Source: Tissierella praeacuta_A
GTDB lineage: Bacteria; Bacillota; Clostridia; Tissierellales; Tissierellaceae
DNA length: 64,000 nt
NCBI RefSeq assembly: GCF_040396155.1
Contig: NZ_JBEBOY010000016.1
Coordinates: forward strand, 1 to 64,000
Reading direction: 5' to 3'
The notes below the pieces were generated by a model that made no database searches, had not been told where the DNA came from, and worked only from the letters and a program-made list of their open reading frames with translations. Each line of letters starts with the position of its first letter. Position 1 is the stretch's first letter. Position numbers and translations under genes: made by a program. This document shows positions 26,800 through 34,784 of the stretch, piece by piece.

Positions 26800-28137
26800 C
26801 TATATTCCTAACAATACTTTCGCTATGCCAAAGTATACTATTAAACTCAAAGCATCTACTATGGTTGTAATCAATGGGCCCGCCATAATAGCTGGATCCA
26901 TTTTAAACTTTTTAGCCACTAAAGGTAAAAGTCCACCGACAATCTTGGAAATCATTACAGTTACTATTAAAGTTAGAGAAACAGTAATTGCTATGTTTAA
27001 ATCAATTCGCTCTATAACTATAAGTCTTATAAAATTTACAATTGACAAAATTATACCTACTATAATACTAATTCTCAATTCCTTCCATAGAACCTTCCAC
27101 CAATCATGTGTAGTTATCTCACCAGTTGCCAAACCTCTTATTATTAAAGTTGAAGATTGACTTCCTGAATTTCCTCCTGTATCCATAAGCATAGGAATAA
27201 ATATATTGAGTATAACTACAGAAGCTAATACATCTTCAAATTTACTCATTATTCTACCAGTAAAAGTAGCAGAAATCATAAGTATTAATAGCCAAAGCAA
27301 CCTATGTTTTGCTAAAGTAAATACTCCCGTTTCTAAATATGCATCCTCTGATGGAGACATGGCAGCCATTATCTGGAAGTCTTCTGTTGCTTCCTGCTCC
27401 ATAATATCCATAATGTCATCTACTGTAATGATTCCAGTAAGCCTATTCTCATTATCTACTACAGGCAATGCTAAAAATCCATATTTTTTAAACACATTTG
27501 CAACACTTTCTTGGTCATCATGAGTATTTACACGAATTACTTCATCTTCCATTATATCATCTATAAGTAAATCTTCATCAGATGTAACCAAGGTTCTTAG
27601 GGAAACAAATCCTTCCAAGGTTCTTTTCCCATCTGTTACGTAACAAGTATATACGGTTTCTTTATTTAATCCAGTTTCTTTTATATGGGCTAATGCCTTT
27701 TTTACTGTAATACCCTTTCTTAAATCTACATATTCAATTGTCATTATACTACCAGCAGAATCTGCAGGGTATTTTAAAAATTGATTTATTAATTTTCTTT
27801 CATCTTCTTTAGTAGCCTTAAGAACTTTTTTTACAATATTTGCTGGCATTTCTTCTATTAAGTCAATCATATCATCAAAAAACAATTCATCCATAATATA
27901 CTCTAATTCTTTATCTGTTACAGAATTTATAATACCTAGTTGCTGCTCAGTAGAAAAATGCGAAAATACATCTACTGCTAAATCCTTAGGCAACATTCTA
28001 AATATTAACAATGTCATATGCGCATCTAATGGGTCTAAGAGTTCTGCCACGTCTACCTCATTCATTTCAGATAACTCTCTTTTAATTTCTAAATATTTTT
28101 TTTGTTCAATTAATTCTAAAAGTCTTCTTTCATCCAT
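26800..28137 (-). CDS. mgtE: magnesium transporter MgtE
   Basis: 445 aa with the standard MgtE order: N domain (about 1-130, EMNEVDVAELLDPL), two CBS domains (about 135-255), a plug helix, and five membrane segments containing the pore sequence FIPMLMDTGGNSGSQSSTL. It is a Mg2+-gated Mg2+ channel in the cytoplasmic membrane. The upstream leader contains a short ORF and a hairpin, but I could not find an M-box riboswitch. Confidence 0.95.
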   Translation of the reverse strand: MDERRLLELIEQKKYLEIKRELSEMNEVDVAELLDPLDAHMTLLIFRMLPKDLAVDVFSHFSTEQQLGIINSVTDKELEYIMDELFFDDMIDLIEEMPANIVKKVLKATKEDERKLINQFLKYPADSAGSIMTIEYVDLRKGITVKKALAHIKETGLNKETVYTCYVTDGKRTLEGFVSLRTLVTSDEDLLIDDIMEDEVIRVNTHDDQESVANVFKKYGFLALPVVDNENRLTGIITVDDIMDIMEQEATEDFQIMAAMSPSEDAYLETGVFTLAKHRLLWLLILMISATFTGRIMSKFEDVLASVVILNIFIPMLMDTGGNSGSQSSTLIIRGLATGEITTHDWWKVLWKELRISIIVGIILSIVNFIRLIVIERIDLNIAITVSLTLIVTVMISKIVGGLLPLVAKKFKMDPAIMAGPLITTIVDALSLIVYFGIAKVLLGI

Positions 28138-28151
28138 GCTCTCCCTCCAAT

Positions 28152-28250
28152 TTAGAGAACCATGTTTAGTGATAAAAATGGTTCTCTTATTATTATTTTA
28201 AAAATTTTGTTTTTAATACTACTGGGCACAGGACCCGAATCCATTTTCAT
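28152..28250 (-). CDS. possible 32-aa leader peptide upstream of mgtE
   Basis: ATG at 28250 behind AAGGAAGGTCGGTG. The product begins MKMDSGPVPSSIKNKI and ends at TAA 28152-28154, 15 nt before mgtE. Its last 11 codons lie within a 10-bp hairpin (28153-28186) that abuts the mgtE ribosome-binding site. The arrangement resembles translational or attenuation control by a leader ORF. I do not recognise the peptide; coding is unproven. Confidence 0.4.
   Translation of the reverse strand: MKMDSGPVPSSIKNKIFKIIIREPFLSLNMVL
28153..28186 (-). promoter_or_regulatory. hairpin before the mgtE ribosome-binding site
   Basis: Arms AGAGAACCAT / ATGGTTCTCT, 14-nt loop. There is no T run on the mgtE (minus) strand, so it is more likely a translational control hairpin, or a terminator for the opposite strand, than an mgtE attenuator. 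Confidence 0.4.
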
Positions 28251-28290
28251 CACCGACCTTCCTTTCTAGAATCAATAATATTTAACAAAT

Positions 28291-28310
28291 CACAATTAAC
28301 CATTAAAAAT
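28291..28310. repeat. AT-rich intergenic repeat fragment
   Basis: CACAATTAACCATTAA word shared with other intergenic regions (61-90, 33893-33933, 41713-41743, 42811-42840). Between 28251 and 28463 I see only this AT-rich, non-coding sequence. Confidence 0.35.
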
Positions 28311-28463
28311 CATTAAACAGACTACTCAATTAATCTTTTATTTCTTAGTTAATCCTTATTTTTTGTTAATTGGTTTTGTCAATTATCTTTTACAACTGTT
28401 ATTATATCATACTTTCCCCATTTCCTAAAATAAAAAAAGATAGGTCACCCTATCTTTTTTATT

Positions 28464-28760
28464 TTAACATCCGCCAATAGCTCTATCTGGAATTACTGTG
28501 AATCCTCTCCTTAGCCAATTATCACTATAGTCTACTGTAAATTTATTAAAGCTTTCTTCTAATCCTTCTTCTAATACAAATGTAAATTTATCAACTGTAG
28601 CTTCTATGTCCCCATCTTTACGCTCATCCAGAGCTAAGCCAAATGATGGACCACCTCATCCATAGCTAGCAATATAAATTCTTAAAGGTTTTTCAGTCTT
28701 TTTATCTTCAACAACTTTTGACAATTCTTCTGAAGCTTTTGTAGTTAAATCTATAATCAT
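28464..28760 (-). CDS. HesB-like selenoprotein (in-frame UGA = Sec35)
   Basis: 98 aa with one in-frame UGA (28658-28656) decoded as Sec35. ATG at 28760 follows GGAGG. Reading through gives IASYGUGGPSFGLALDE and ends RAIGGC, the layout of the HesB/IscA-like selenoprotein family in which Sec replaces the first metal-binding Cys. Translation is coherent on both sides of the UGA, so this is not a degraded gene. I could not draw a strong SECIS hairpin by eye after the UGA. Probable roles are in Fe-S or selenium/sulfur chemistry. A CsoR-type operator lies 39 bp upstream, matching the one before the glutaredoxin gene at 29815. Confidence 0.85.
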
Positions 28761-28798
28761 TTTACTACCTCCTAATTCTCTTTCTTTGTATATATTTT

Positions 28799-28815
28799 AT
28801 ACCCTTATGGGGTAT
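28799..28815. promoter_or_regulatory. CsoR/CstR-type operator upstream of HesB-like gene
   Basis: Dyad ATACCC-TTATG-GGGTAT, within a likely promoter (TTTACA upstream, TATAAA overlapping its edge on the minus strand). The same ATACCC-N5-GGGTAT pattern occurs at 30081-30097. Such GC-centred dyads are typical of the CsoR/CstR/FrmR repressor family. Confidence 0.6.
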
Positions 28816-28896
28816 TTGTAAACAATTATTTATTAATTTTATCTATAAATATTGCTTTACTTATAGATTACCATAATTTCACCTTTTTTATCAAAA

Positions 28897-28970
28897 ATAA
28901 AACTGGAATTCTATCTACCTTTGTAATGATTGTACTTACATTTTAAAGGTAGAAAAGAATTCCAGTTTTA
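28897..28970. terminator. long imperfect hairpin
   Basis: Arms of about 27 bp (core AAACTGGAATTCT ... AGAATTCCAGTTT, then CTACCTTT / AAAGGTAG) around a loop of about 20 nt, between the convergent-spaced holin-like gene (minus) and the HesB-like promoter. A terminator is most likely; a small miniature element is the alternative. The rest of 28816-29040 shows no gene. Confidence 0.5.
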
Positions 28971-29040
28971 TTCATTTTAATTTTTTATCATTTGTTATTA
29001 TCTTTTTTATTGTGCATCTTACATGTAAATCCTACATTAA

Positions 29041-29421
29041 TTACATCGCTCTTCCTGGTATTATAGCATCTACTATGCCTATTACTAGAGCTCCTATTAT
29101 AGCTCCCCATACAGATATATTGAATCCAGGAACTATAAATTTGGTAACATAAAGAATGATTGCAGCAACTAGAAACCCTGTTAGTCCTTTTCCAAATGGC
29201 GAGGCACTAATTCCAGTAAACCTCTGTACAAGGTGGTCTAGTACTCCTATTACTACAGATGCTAACAATAGACTCCATATTCCATCTATTGTAAATCCTG
29301 GAGTAAAGTATGCTGCTATAGCTACTACTATTGCTGTAACCAAAATCCTTATTAACATTTCACCAATGTTAAAATCATCTCTGTCCCTATTTTGGTCTCT
29401 ATTTCTATCATCGTTATCCAT
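29041..29421 (-). CDS. phage-holin-family (YvlD-like) membrane protein
   Basis: 126 aa. A charged, Asp/Arg-rich N-terminus (about 20 aa) precedes four membrane helices with the PF04020-type pattern (TPGFTIDGIWSLLLASVVIG, then FIVPGFNISVWGAIIGALVIG). The family is widespread, includes B. subtilis YvlD, and is not a true phage lysis holin. Function unknown. AGGAGGTG ribosome-binding site; monocistronic. Confidence 0.8.
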   Translation of the reverse strand: MDNDDRNRDQNRDRDDFNIGEMLIRILVTAIVVAIAAYFTPGFTIDGIWSLLLASVVIGVLDHLVQRFTGISASPFGKGLTGFLVAAIILYVTKFIVPGFNISVWGAIIGALVIGIVDAIIPGRAM

Positions 29422-29578
29422 AATTTCACCTCCTCATATAGTAATCTCCACTAATATTTTTTTTATACTATAAATTATTAAATAATTTTTATATTTTGTG
29501 AAATCATAAATTATGGTAGAAAGGAAATAAAAGATATGCTACTATAGTAGTAAGAATTAAAGAAGGAGGTTAGAAAAT

Positions 29579-29764
29579 ATGGAAATTACTAAAGACATGT
29601 TAATTGGTGAACTAATTAGAAAAAAACCAGAAGCAGTAGAAATTCTTATGAGATTTGGTATGGGTTGTGTAGGTTGTCCATCAAGCCAAATGGAAAGTTT
29701 AGAAGAAGCTGCCATGGTACATGGATTAGATTTAGATAAATTAATGACTGCATTAAATGCATAA
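29579..29764 (+). CDS. DUF1858 domain protein
   Basis: 61 aa, complete DUF1858 domain (hybrid-cluster-associated disulfide oxidoreductase-like) with ITKDMLIGELIRKKPEAVEI near the start and the paired cysteines GMGCVGCPSSQ (CxxC). AAGGAGG lies 6 nt before ATG. It converges on the glutaredoxin gene through a shared terminator. A thiol-redox or metal-binding role is suggested only by the CxxC. Confidence 0.88.
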   Translation: MEITKDMLIGELIRKKPEAVEILMRFGMGCVGCPSSQMESLEEAAMVHGLDLDKLMTALNA

Positions 29765-29772
29765 CTAAAAAA

Positions 29773-29794
29773 GGAAGAGTCGTATGACTCTTCC
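29773..29794. terminator. bidirectional terminator
   Basis: 9-bp hairpin GGAAGAGTC / GACTCTTCC, loop GTAT, A run before and T run after; serves DUF1858 (+) and glutaredoxin (-). Confidence 0.9.
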
Positions 29795-29814
29795 TTTTTT
29801 AAATTTTTTTAAAA

Positions 29815-30045
29815 TTATTTTTTTAATAAACTATCTATTTTTTCTTTGTCAAAGCCAACTATTTCTTCACCATCAATGATTAATACTGGAACTCCCATAT
29901 GTCCCATAGCCATTAATTCTTTTCTAGCTGATTTATCTGTTTGAACATTTTTCTCAGTATATGATACACCTTTTTCTTTTAAATAGTCTTTAGCAGAAAC
30001 ACAATATGGGCAGGTATTACTTGTATAAACAGTTACATCAAACAT
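29815..30045 (-). CDS. glutaredoxin-family protein (NrdH/Uxx-type)
   Basis: 76 aa thioredoxin fold: active site CPYC at residues 12-15 (TSNTCPYCVSAKDYLKEKG), cis-Pro MGVPVLIIDG, and the C-terminal IVGFDKEKI block. It reduces disulfides or mixed thiols in the cytoplasm. Its promoter is a perfect sigma-A consensus with an ATACCC-N5-GGGTAT operator filling the spacer, so it should be induced with the HesB-like selenoprotein by a copper, persulfide or similar thiol-reactive signal. Confidence 0.92.
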   Translation of the reverse strand: MFDVTVYTSNTCPYCVSAKDYLKEKGVSYTEKNVQTDKSARKELMAMGHMGVPVLIIDGEEIVGFDKEKIDSLLKK

Positions 30046-30077
30046 TTATATTCCTCCTTTAATATATTTCTAATTTA

Positions 30078-30106
30078 ATTATACCCCTCGCGGGTATATA
30101 TGTCAA
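30078..30106 (-). promoter_or_regulatory. sigma-A promoter with embedded CsoR/CstR-type operator
   Basis: TTGACA (30106-30101), 17 bp, TATAAT (30083-30078) on the minus strand. The dyad ATACCC-CTCGC-GGGTAT (30081-30097) occupies the spacer and -10, so a bound repressor would block RNA polymerase. It drives the glutaredoxin gene. Confidence 0.75.
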
Positions 30107-30201
30107 TAACTTCTACGCTAATATTTTACCCATAGTTTTCCTTAATAATCATAATATAAAATTTAAACTAAGAAATTTTAGCCTGAGAAATTACAATCAA
30201 T

Positions 30202-30230
30202 TTGACAATAATATTTATAAATAATATAAT
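30202..30230 (+). promoter_or_regulatory. sigma-A promoter of comFB-like gene
   Basis: TTGACA (30202-30207), 17 bp, TATAAT (30225-30230), 33 bp before the start. Confidence 0.75.
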
Positions 30231-30263
30231 AATTCTTATGTAGATTAATTTATAAGGATGATA

Positions 30264-30533
30264 ATGTTGATAAAAAATTATATGGAGTTTCTAGTTGATG
30301 AAATTTTTCGTGAGATGAAACATAGTTATAAAATCTGTGATAACGAAAAATGTGAACATAATATTAAGTCTATTGCTTTAAATAATCTTCCGCCTGCTTA
30401 TTTTAAATATGACGAGACAGAAGCGATTAAAAAAGCTTTTTTACTAGAAAGGCAAAGGAGAATATCAGTACTAGCAAAGGTTGCTGAAGCCTCTGATATT
30501 ATATGTTCTGAATGCTCTAAAAAACAAAAATAA
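30264..30533 (+). CDS. late competence development ComFB family protein
   Basis: 89 aa from the ATG at 30264 (AAGG 6 nt upstream; an in-frame ATG at 30258 abuts the ribosome-binding site). ComFB-like: NYMEFLVDEIF, a cysteine group (ICDNEKCEHN) followed by the family hallmark SIALNNLPPAYFKYD, and a C-terminal CSECSKK. The four cysteines suggest a zinc or other metal site. In other bacteria some ComFB-domain proteins bind cyclic dinucleotides. No competence genes are adjacent. Confidence 0.82.
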   Translation: MLIKNYMEFLVDEIFREMKHSYKICDNEKCEHNIKSIALNNLPPAYFKYDETEAIKKAFLLERQRRISVLAKVAEASDIICSECSKKQK

Positions 30534-30534
30534 C

Positions 30535-30553
30535 CCCACAGTCCCCCTGTGGG
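30535..30553. terminator. bidirectional terminator
   Basis: 7-bp GC-rich hairpin CCCACAG / CTGTGGG, loop TCCCC, between convergent comFB-like and arsR genes. Confidence 0.75.
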
Positions 30554-30555
30554 AT

Positions 30556-30921
30556 TTATTTATGCCTTACATGGTCTAATCCCTGTTTAAATAATCCAAG
30601 TACATGTTCATCATCTAATGAATATATAACTCGTTTTCCTTCTTTTCTGAACTTGACCAATTTTAAATCCCTTAAAATTCTAAGTTGATGCGATATAGCT
30701 GATTGAGTCATTTCAAGTACATTAGCTATATCGCATACACATAAAGACGACTTCGATAATGCATATATTATTTTAAGTCTAGTAGAGTCTGACAATGCCT
30801 TAAATATATTGGACAAAAGATAAATCTCTTCTTCAAAATTTAAACATTTCTTTAAATCTTCAATAGATATTTCATCTGGTAAATGTCCCGTACACACTAG
30901 CTTATCTTCTGTTTTCTTCAT
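30556..30921 (-). CDS. ArsR/SmtB-family metal-responsive repressor
   Basis: 121 aa winged helix. The metal-sensing alpha-3 motif SSLCVCDIANVLEM (CxC then D, as in CadC/ArsR) is followed by the recognition helix TQSAISHQLRILRDLKLVKF. An additional N-terminal Cys (VCTGH) and Cys in KKCLNF resemble the CadC alpha-3N site for Cd/Pb/As. No metal pump is next to it, so the target is unknown. It lies 24 nt downstream of the gene at 30945-32441, perhaps in one transcript. Confidence 0.88.
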   Translation of the reverse strand: MKKTEDKLVCTGHLPDEISIEDLKKCLNFEEEIYLLSNIFKALSDSTRLKIIYALSKSSLCVCDIANVLEMTQSAISHQLRILRDLKLVKFRKEGKRVIYSLDDEHVLGLFKQGLDHVRHK

Positions 30922-30944
30922 TAACTTATCTCCTCCTATATTTA

Positions 30945-32441
30945 TTAAATCGTGGGAGTCATTGGAATAGCAGGTTTTACAGCTTTTCCAGTCATTGGGT
31001 CTATATATATAATCCAGTATCCTTCTGTATTCTTACCTTTATACCAAGTATTAAATCCATTACTGCCACTATATGGATGTTCTTCTACACTAAATTCGCC
31101 TGGTATTCCGTATACAAAATATTTTACTGCTTCTCCCTCATTATATAAGCCAAATAGATAATGTCCATATTTATTCATTAGTTGATTGCAAGTAGCAATA
31201 TTACTATTATATGGTTCCTTATTATTTCCTCCAACAATATATGAAAAATATGGGAGGAATGCTCTATATTCATTTTCCTTATCCAGCTCCACAAGCCACC
31301 AATTATATCCCTTTAGATCATAGCTAAAAGGTTCAATATATGGAAAATATCTTAAAATGCTCAATACATAATTAGTCGTTTGATTTTTTTGATTTAATTT
31401 TCTTATATGGTCTAAGGTTTTATAATCTGGCTCCATAGATTCTTCAACTAACTCTTCAAGCTCAAGGTCAATATCTGGATTTACTTCTTCTTCAATGATT
31501 TCTTCTATTATTTCTTCTTGAAGTTCTTCTTCATATTCTGTTACTTCAATATCTTCTTCCTCTAGCATATTTTGTTCTATAGGTTCAATAGCTGGTATAT
31601 CATATTTTGGATCATATACTAATACATCATAGTTAGGTTCTCTTGCGGGTATATTATACATTGGATTTACTGCCTCTATATTTACCAATCCTTCTATTAC
31701 TTTCATTTCTAAAGCTTCTAGAGTTTTTGGAGAATCTTGAATCTTTGGAGTCTCTGGAATTTCTAGATCTCCCTGAGTTTCTGGAATCTCCTGAATTTCT
31801 GCAATTTCCTGAGGCTCTAATGTCTCTTGTGTTTCTAATGTCCCTTGAGTCTCTGAGGTCTCCTGAGCTTTTAGGATCTCCTTAGTTTCTTCTATTTCTG
31901 CCATTTCTTCAACTTCTTCAAACTGTTCTACTTCTACTATCTCATTTATTTCTGCAACTTCTTGTACTACTTCTTCTACTTTATTTAATTCTACTACTTC
32001 TTCAATTGCCTTAGGAACAGATTCCAATTGAGATTTAAAAGGTATAGATTCTATGTATCTTTCTATACTTCCATCTTCCTTCCCGAGATACCCTCCTAGA
32101 AAAACTTGTTTATCTCTCATTATTAGGATACCAGATATCCTATCAATTGGAAAGTTTTTGGATTCTAGTTCTTTCTGAGTGAAGGAATATTCACCTCTGC
32201 CTCTTCCTAAATCATCTGTAAATATTTTTCCCAATTCACAAGTAGGACGTAGTTTATCACTGGATACAAACACAAGATTATAAAAAGTATCTACTTCTGC
32301 ATTTTCAATATTTACGCTGATCATTCCCCTAAGGCCCTTTATCTCTAGTTTGCAATGCCCTTTTGGGTTTCTTCCTGCCATGGTAGAAAATTCTTTCTTT
32401 AGTATTATAAACTTCCTTGTATATGCTAATGATGATGGCAT
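30945..32441 (-). CDS. conserved clostridial protein with acidic repeat linker, function unknown
   Basis: 498 aa. An N-terminal globular domain (about 1-135, GHCKLEIKGLRGMISVNIEN, FLGGYLGKEDGSIERYIE) and a C-terminal domain (about 345-498, YNWWLVELDKENEYRAFLPY ... YFVYGIPGEFSVEEHPYSG) flank a long Glu/Gln/Thr-rich linker. That linker has degenerate short repeats (ETQGTLETQETLEPQE) and valine-glutamate stretches. There is no signal peptide or membrane helix. The two-domain pattern recurs in spore-forming clostridia near ksgA, where bacilli carry yabG, and a spore coat link is possible but unproven. Confidence 0.6.
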   Translation of the reverse strand: MPSSLAYTRKFIILKKEFSTMAGRNPKGHCKLEIKGLRGMISVNIENAEVDTFYNLVFVSSDKLRPTCELGKIFTDDLGRGRGEYSFTQKELESKNFPIDRISGILIMRDKQVFLGGYLGKEDGSIERYIESIPFKSQLESVPKAIEEVVELNKVEEVVQEVAEINEIVEVEQFEEVEEMAEIEETKEILKAQETSETQGTLETQETLEPQEIAEIQEIPETQGDLEIPETPKIQDSPKTLEALEMKVIEGLVNIEAVNPMYNIPAREPNYDVLVYDPKYDIPAIEPIEQNMLEEEDIEVTEYEEELQEEIIEEIIEEEVNPDIDLELEELVEESMEPDYKTLDHIRKLNQKNQTTNYVLSILRYFPYIEPFSYDLKGYNWWLVELDKENEYRAFLPYFSYIVGGNNKEPYNSNIATCNQLMNKYGHYLFGLYNEGEAVKYFVYGIPGEFSVEEHPYSGSNGFNTWYKGKNTEGYWIIYIDPMTGKAVKPAIPMTPTI

Positions 32442-32471
32442 AATTTTACCCCCTTTTTACACTTTATTTAA

Positions 32472-33338
32472 TTATATGTCTAATGGGGGCAATGTTTTAC
32501 TAATCTTTATAAAATCTTCTACAGATAAATTTTCTGCTCTTATATTAGCACTTATATTTAGACTTTCTAATACATCTTTTATAGTTTCTTTTTCAATATT
32601 AAAACCATAAGTAGACAACGAATTTAATATGGTTTTTCTTCTTTTAGAAAATGCAGCCTTTACAATCTTAAAAAACTTTTCCCTATCTACATCTGGTAAT
32701 TCCTTATTTATCATAAGCTTTATTACAGCTGAATCTATTTTAGGTTGAGGCATAAAAACTGTCTTAGGTACCTTTAATACTATTTCAGGTTTACTGTAAA
32801 AATTAACAAAGACAGATAAAGAACCATATTCTTTACCGCCAGGACCAGCTTCCATTCTTTCTGCTACCTCTTTTTGAACCATAACTATAATAGATTCTAA
32901 GTTTAAATTATCTTCTATTAATTTAGCGATTATTGGTGTAGTCACATAATAAGGTAAATTTGCTACTACTTTAACTGGACCACCATTTAGTTTTTCTTCT
33001 ATTAATTTCTGTAAATCAATTTCTAATACATCTCCATGTACTACTTCAACATTATTGTATTTTCCAATAGTCTCATCCAATATAGGAAGCAATGTATCGT
33101 CTATTTCTATAGCTACAACTTTCTTAGCTCTTAATGCCAGTTCTTCAGTTAAAGTACCCATTCCAGGTCCTATCTCTATTACATAATCATTAGATGTAAT
33201 ATCTCCCTTGTCTACTATCTTTCGCACAATATTGCCATCTATTAGAAAGTTTTGGCCTAAACTTTTTGAGAACTTAAATCCATATCTTTCTAGAATTTCT
33301 CTTATATATTTAGGAGAATAAAGTCTTTTATCTTCCAT
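32472..33338 (-). CDS. rsmA: 16S rRNA dimethyladenosine transferase RsmA/KsgA
   Basis: 288 aa from the ATG at 33338 (an in-frame TTG lies 12 nt upstream). It dimethylates two adjacent adenines of the 16S 3' helix. Motifs are SLGQNFLIDGNIVRKIV, SAM-binding VIEIGPGMGTLTEEL and catalytic NLPYYVTTPI. The C-terminal domain includes AFSKRRKTILNSL. It overlaps the end of rnmV, as in most Firmicutes. Confidence 0.95.
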   Translation of the reverse strand: MEDKRLYSPKYIREILERYGFKFSKSLGQNFLIDGNIVRKIVDKGDITSNDYVIEIGPGMGTLTEELALRAKKVVAIEIDDTLLPILDETIGKYNNVEVVHGDVLEIDLQKLIEEKLNGGPVKVVANLPYYVTTPIIAKLIEDNLNLESIIVMVQKEVAERMEAGPGGKEYGSLSVFVNFYSKPEIVLKVPKTVFMPQPKIDSAVIKLMINKELPDVDREKFFKIVKAAFSKRRKTILNSLSTYGFNIEKETIKDVLESLNISANIRAENLSVEDFIKISKTLPPLDI

Positions 33339-33876
33339 TATTTCTTCCAATCCTTTCTAAAGCTTCCTCAAATTCTTTCCTAGTTATGCCAAAATTATTT
33401 AGCCTATTGAGGAACTGCTTAGAATTTGCATACCCTATTCCTAGTATATATCCTAATTCTTCTCTTTTCTCCCTTGACTTTTCTCCGCCAGCTAAGCCAA
33501 GTGCTATTATTTCTTCCTTTGTAAACTCTTCTGTTCTTTCTATACTGTTTGGTCTAGCTTTTTTTATAGCCTCTATTATATCTTCTTTATTGGCATTTTC
33601 AACTCCAATATCTCCTTTTTTTAGGGCCTTCCCTTGAGGCAAAAAGGCATGTTTGCAATTTTTAATATGTTTTACTAAATCTCTTCTGATTTGCTCGCCT
33701 GCATAATCTGGGTCTGTCAATATAATAATTCCCCTTTTTTCTGCTATATTTTTAAGAGTTCTAATGAAATTTTTATTATATCCAAACCCACCAGTGGCAA
33801 TGACTTCTGCGTCTAATGCTGCTTTTACAACAGTTATATCATCTTTTCCTTCTACTACTATTACTTCTTTTATCAA
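33328..33876 (-). CDS. rnmV: ribonuclease M5
   Basis: 182 aa from a TTG at 33876 with AAAGGGG 8 nt upstream. Toprim nuclease that matures the 5S rRNA precursor. It has IVVEGKDDITVVKAAL (catalytic Glu), ILTDPDYAGEQIRRDL (DxD) and a C-terminal DUF4093-type helix region. It overlaps rsmA by 11 nt; the rnmV-rsmA pairing is conserved. Confidence 0.94.
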   Translation of the reverse strand: MIKEVIVVEGKDDITVVKAALDAEVIATGGFGYNKNFIRTLKNIAEKRGIIILTDPDYAGEQIRRDLVKHIKNCKHAFLPQGKALKKGDIGVENANKEDIIEAIKKARPNSIERTEEFTKEEIIALGLAGGEKSREKREELGYILGIGYANSKQFLNRLNNFGITRKEFEEALERIGRNNGR

Positions 33877-33892
33877 TATAACAACCCCTTTA

Positions 33893-33933
33893 ATCAATTC
33901 ACAATTAACAGTTTATGATTAACAATTAAAAGT
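33893..33933. repeat. AT-rich intergenic repeat fragment
   Basis: CAATTCACAATTAACAG followed by GATTAACAATTAAAAG; same word family as at 61-90 and 42811-42840. A complementary ATTGTCAATTAG word at about 33973 may be the other end. Confidence 0.4.
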
Positions 33934-33996
33934 CTTAAAATCATTCATATAATTAGTTTTTTATCCTTTTTATTGTCAATTAGACTTATTTAAGAT

Positions 33997-34764
33997 TCAG
34001 CGAATCTTAAATAAGTCCTTAGTGTTTCTATTAGTTGCTTTTGACAACTCTTCAAAGGATATCCCTCTAATTTCTGCTATGGCACCTGCTGCATATTTTA
34101 CGAAGATTGGTTCATTTCTTTTACCCCTATATGGTTCAGGAGTTAAATATGGACTGTCTGTCTCTACTAAAAGTTTATCTAAAGGAACAGCTTTAGCTAC
34201 TTCTTTGCTTACTTTAGAGTTTTTAAATGTAACAGGTCCTCCTAAGGATATATAAAATCCCATTTTTATATATTCCTTTGCCATCTCTACACTTCCAGAA
34301 TAGCAGTGAAGCACTCCTCTTAGTCTTCCGTCCTGTGCTTCCTTTATTATATCAAAAGTCTCTTGTGCTGCATCTCTAGTATGAATAATCACTGGTAGTT
34401 CTACTTCCTTTGCCAGTTCAAGCTGCTCTTTAAACCACTTTTTTTGTATATCTCTAGGAGAATTATCATAAAAGAAATCTAATCCTATCTCTCCTATTGC
34501 CACTACTTTATCTCTTTTAGCAAAGGATTTTAATATTTCCATAGTAGAACCATCCATTTCCTTAGCAGAATGTGGATGTACTCCAACAGCCGCATATATA
34601 TTATCATATTTTTCTGCTAAGGATACAGATGCAATACTTGACCTTAAATCCGCACCAATATTCATAACCATTTCTATTCCATTATCCTGTAGACTCTTGA
34701 TTAACATGTCTCTATCATAATCAAATCTCGAATCATCAAGATGCGCATGACTATCTATAAGCAT
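33997..34764 (-). CDS. tatD: TatD-family metal-dependent DNase
   Basis: 255 aa from the ATG at 34764 (AAGGGG 8 nt upstream). TIM-barrel metallohydrolase: metal ligands DSHAHLDD at the N-terminus, GEIGLDFFYD, VIIHTRDA, LHCYSG and ETDSPYL. It matches YabD/TatD by length and by its metG-side location. Confidence 0.93.
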   Translation of the reverse strand: MLIDSHAHLDDSRFDYDRDMLIKSLQDNGIEMVMNIGADLRSSIASVSLAEKYDNIYAAVGVHPHSAKEMDGSTMEILKSFAKRDKVVAIGEIGLDFFYDNSPRDIQKKWFKEQLELAKEVELPVIIHTRDAAQETFDIIKEAQDGRLRGVLHCYSGSVEMAKEYIKMGFYISLGGPVTFKNSKVSKEVAKAVPLDKLLVETDSPYLTPEPYRGKRNEPIFVKYAAGAIAEIRGISFEELSKATNRNTKDLFKIR

Positions 34765-34784
34765 ATTCATTTCCCCTTATTTCA

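Noticed and set aside
28138..28440. M-box magnesium riboswitch upstream of mgtE
   Set aside because: None of the conserved M-box core words could be found; only a short ORF and a hairpin are present.
29041..29421. Phage holin suggesting a prophage
   Set aside because: It is a YvlD-like chromosomal membrane protein with no phage genes nearby.
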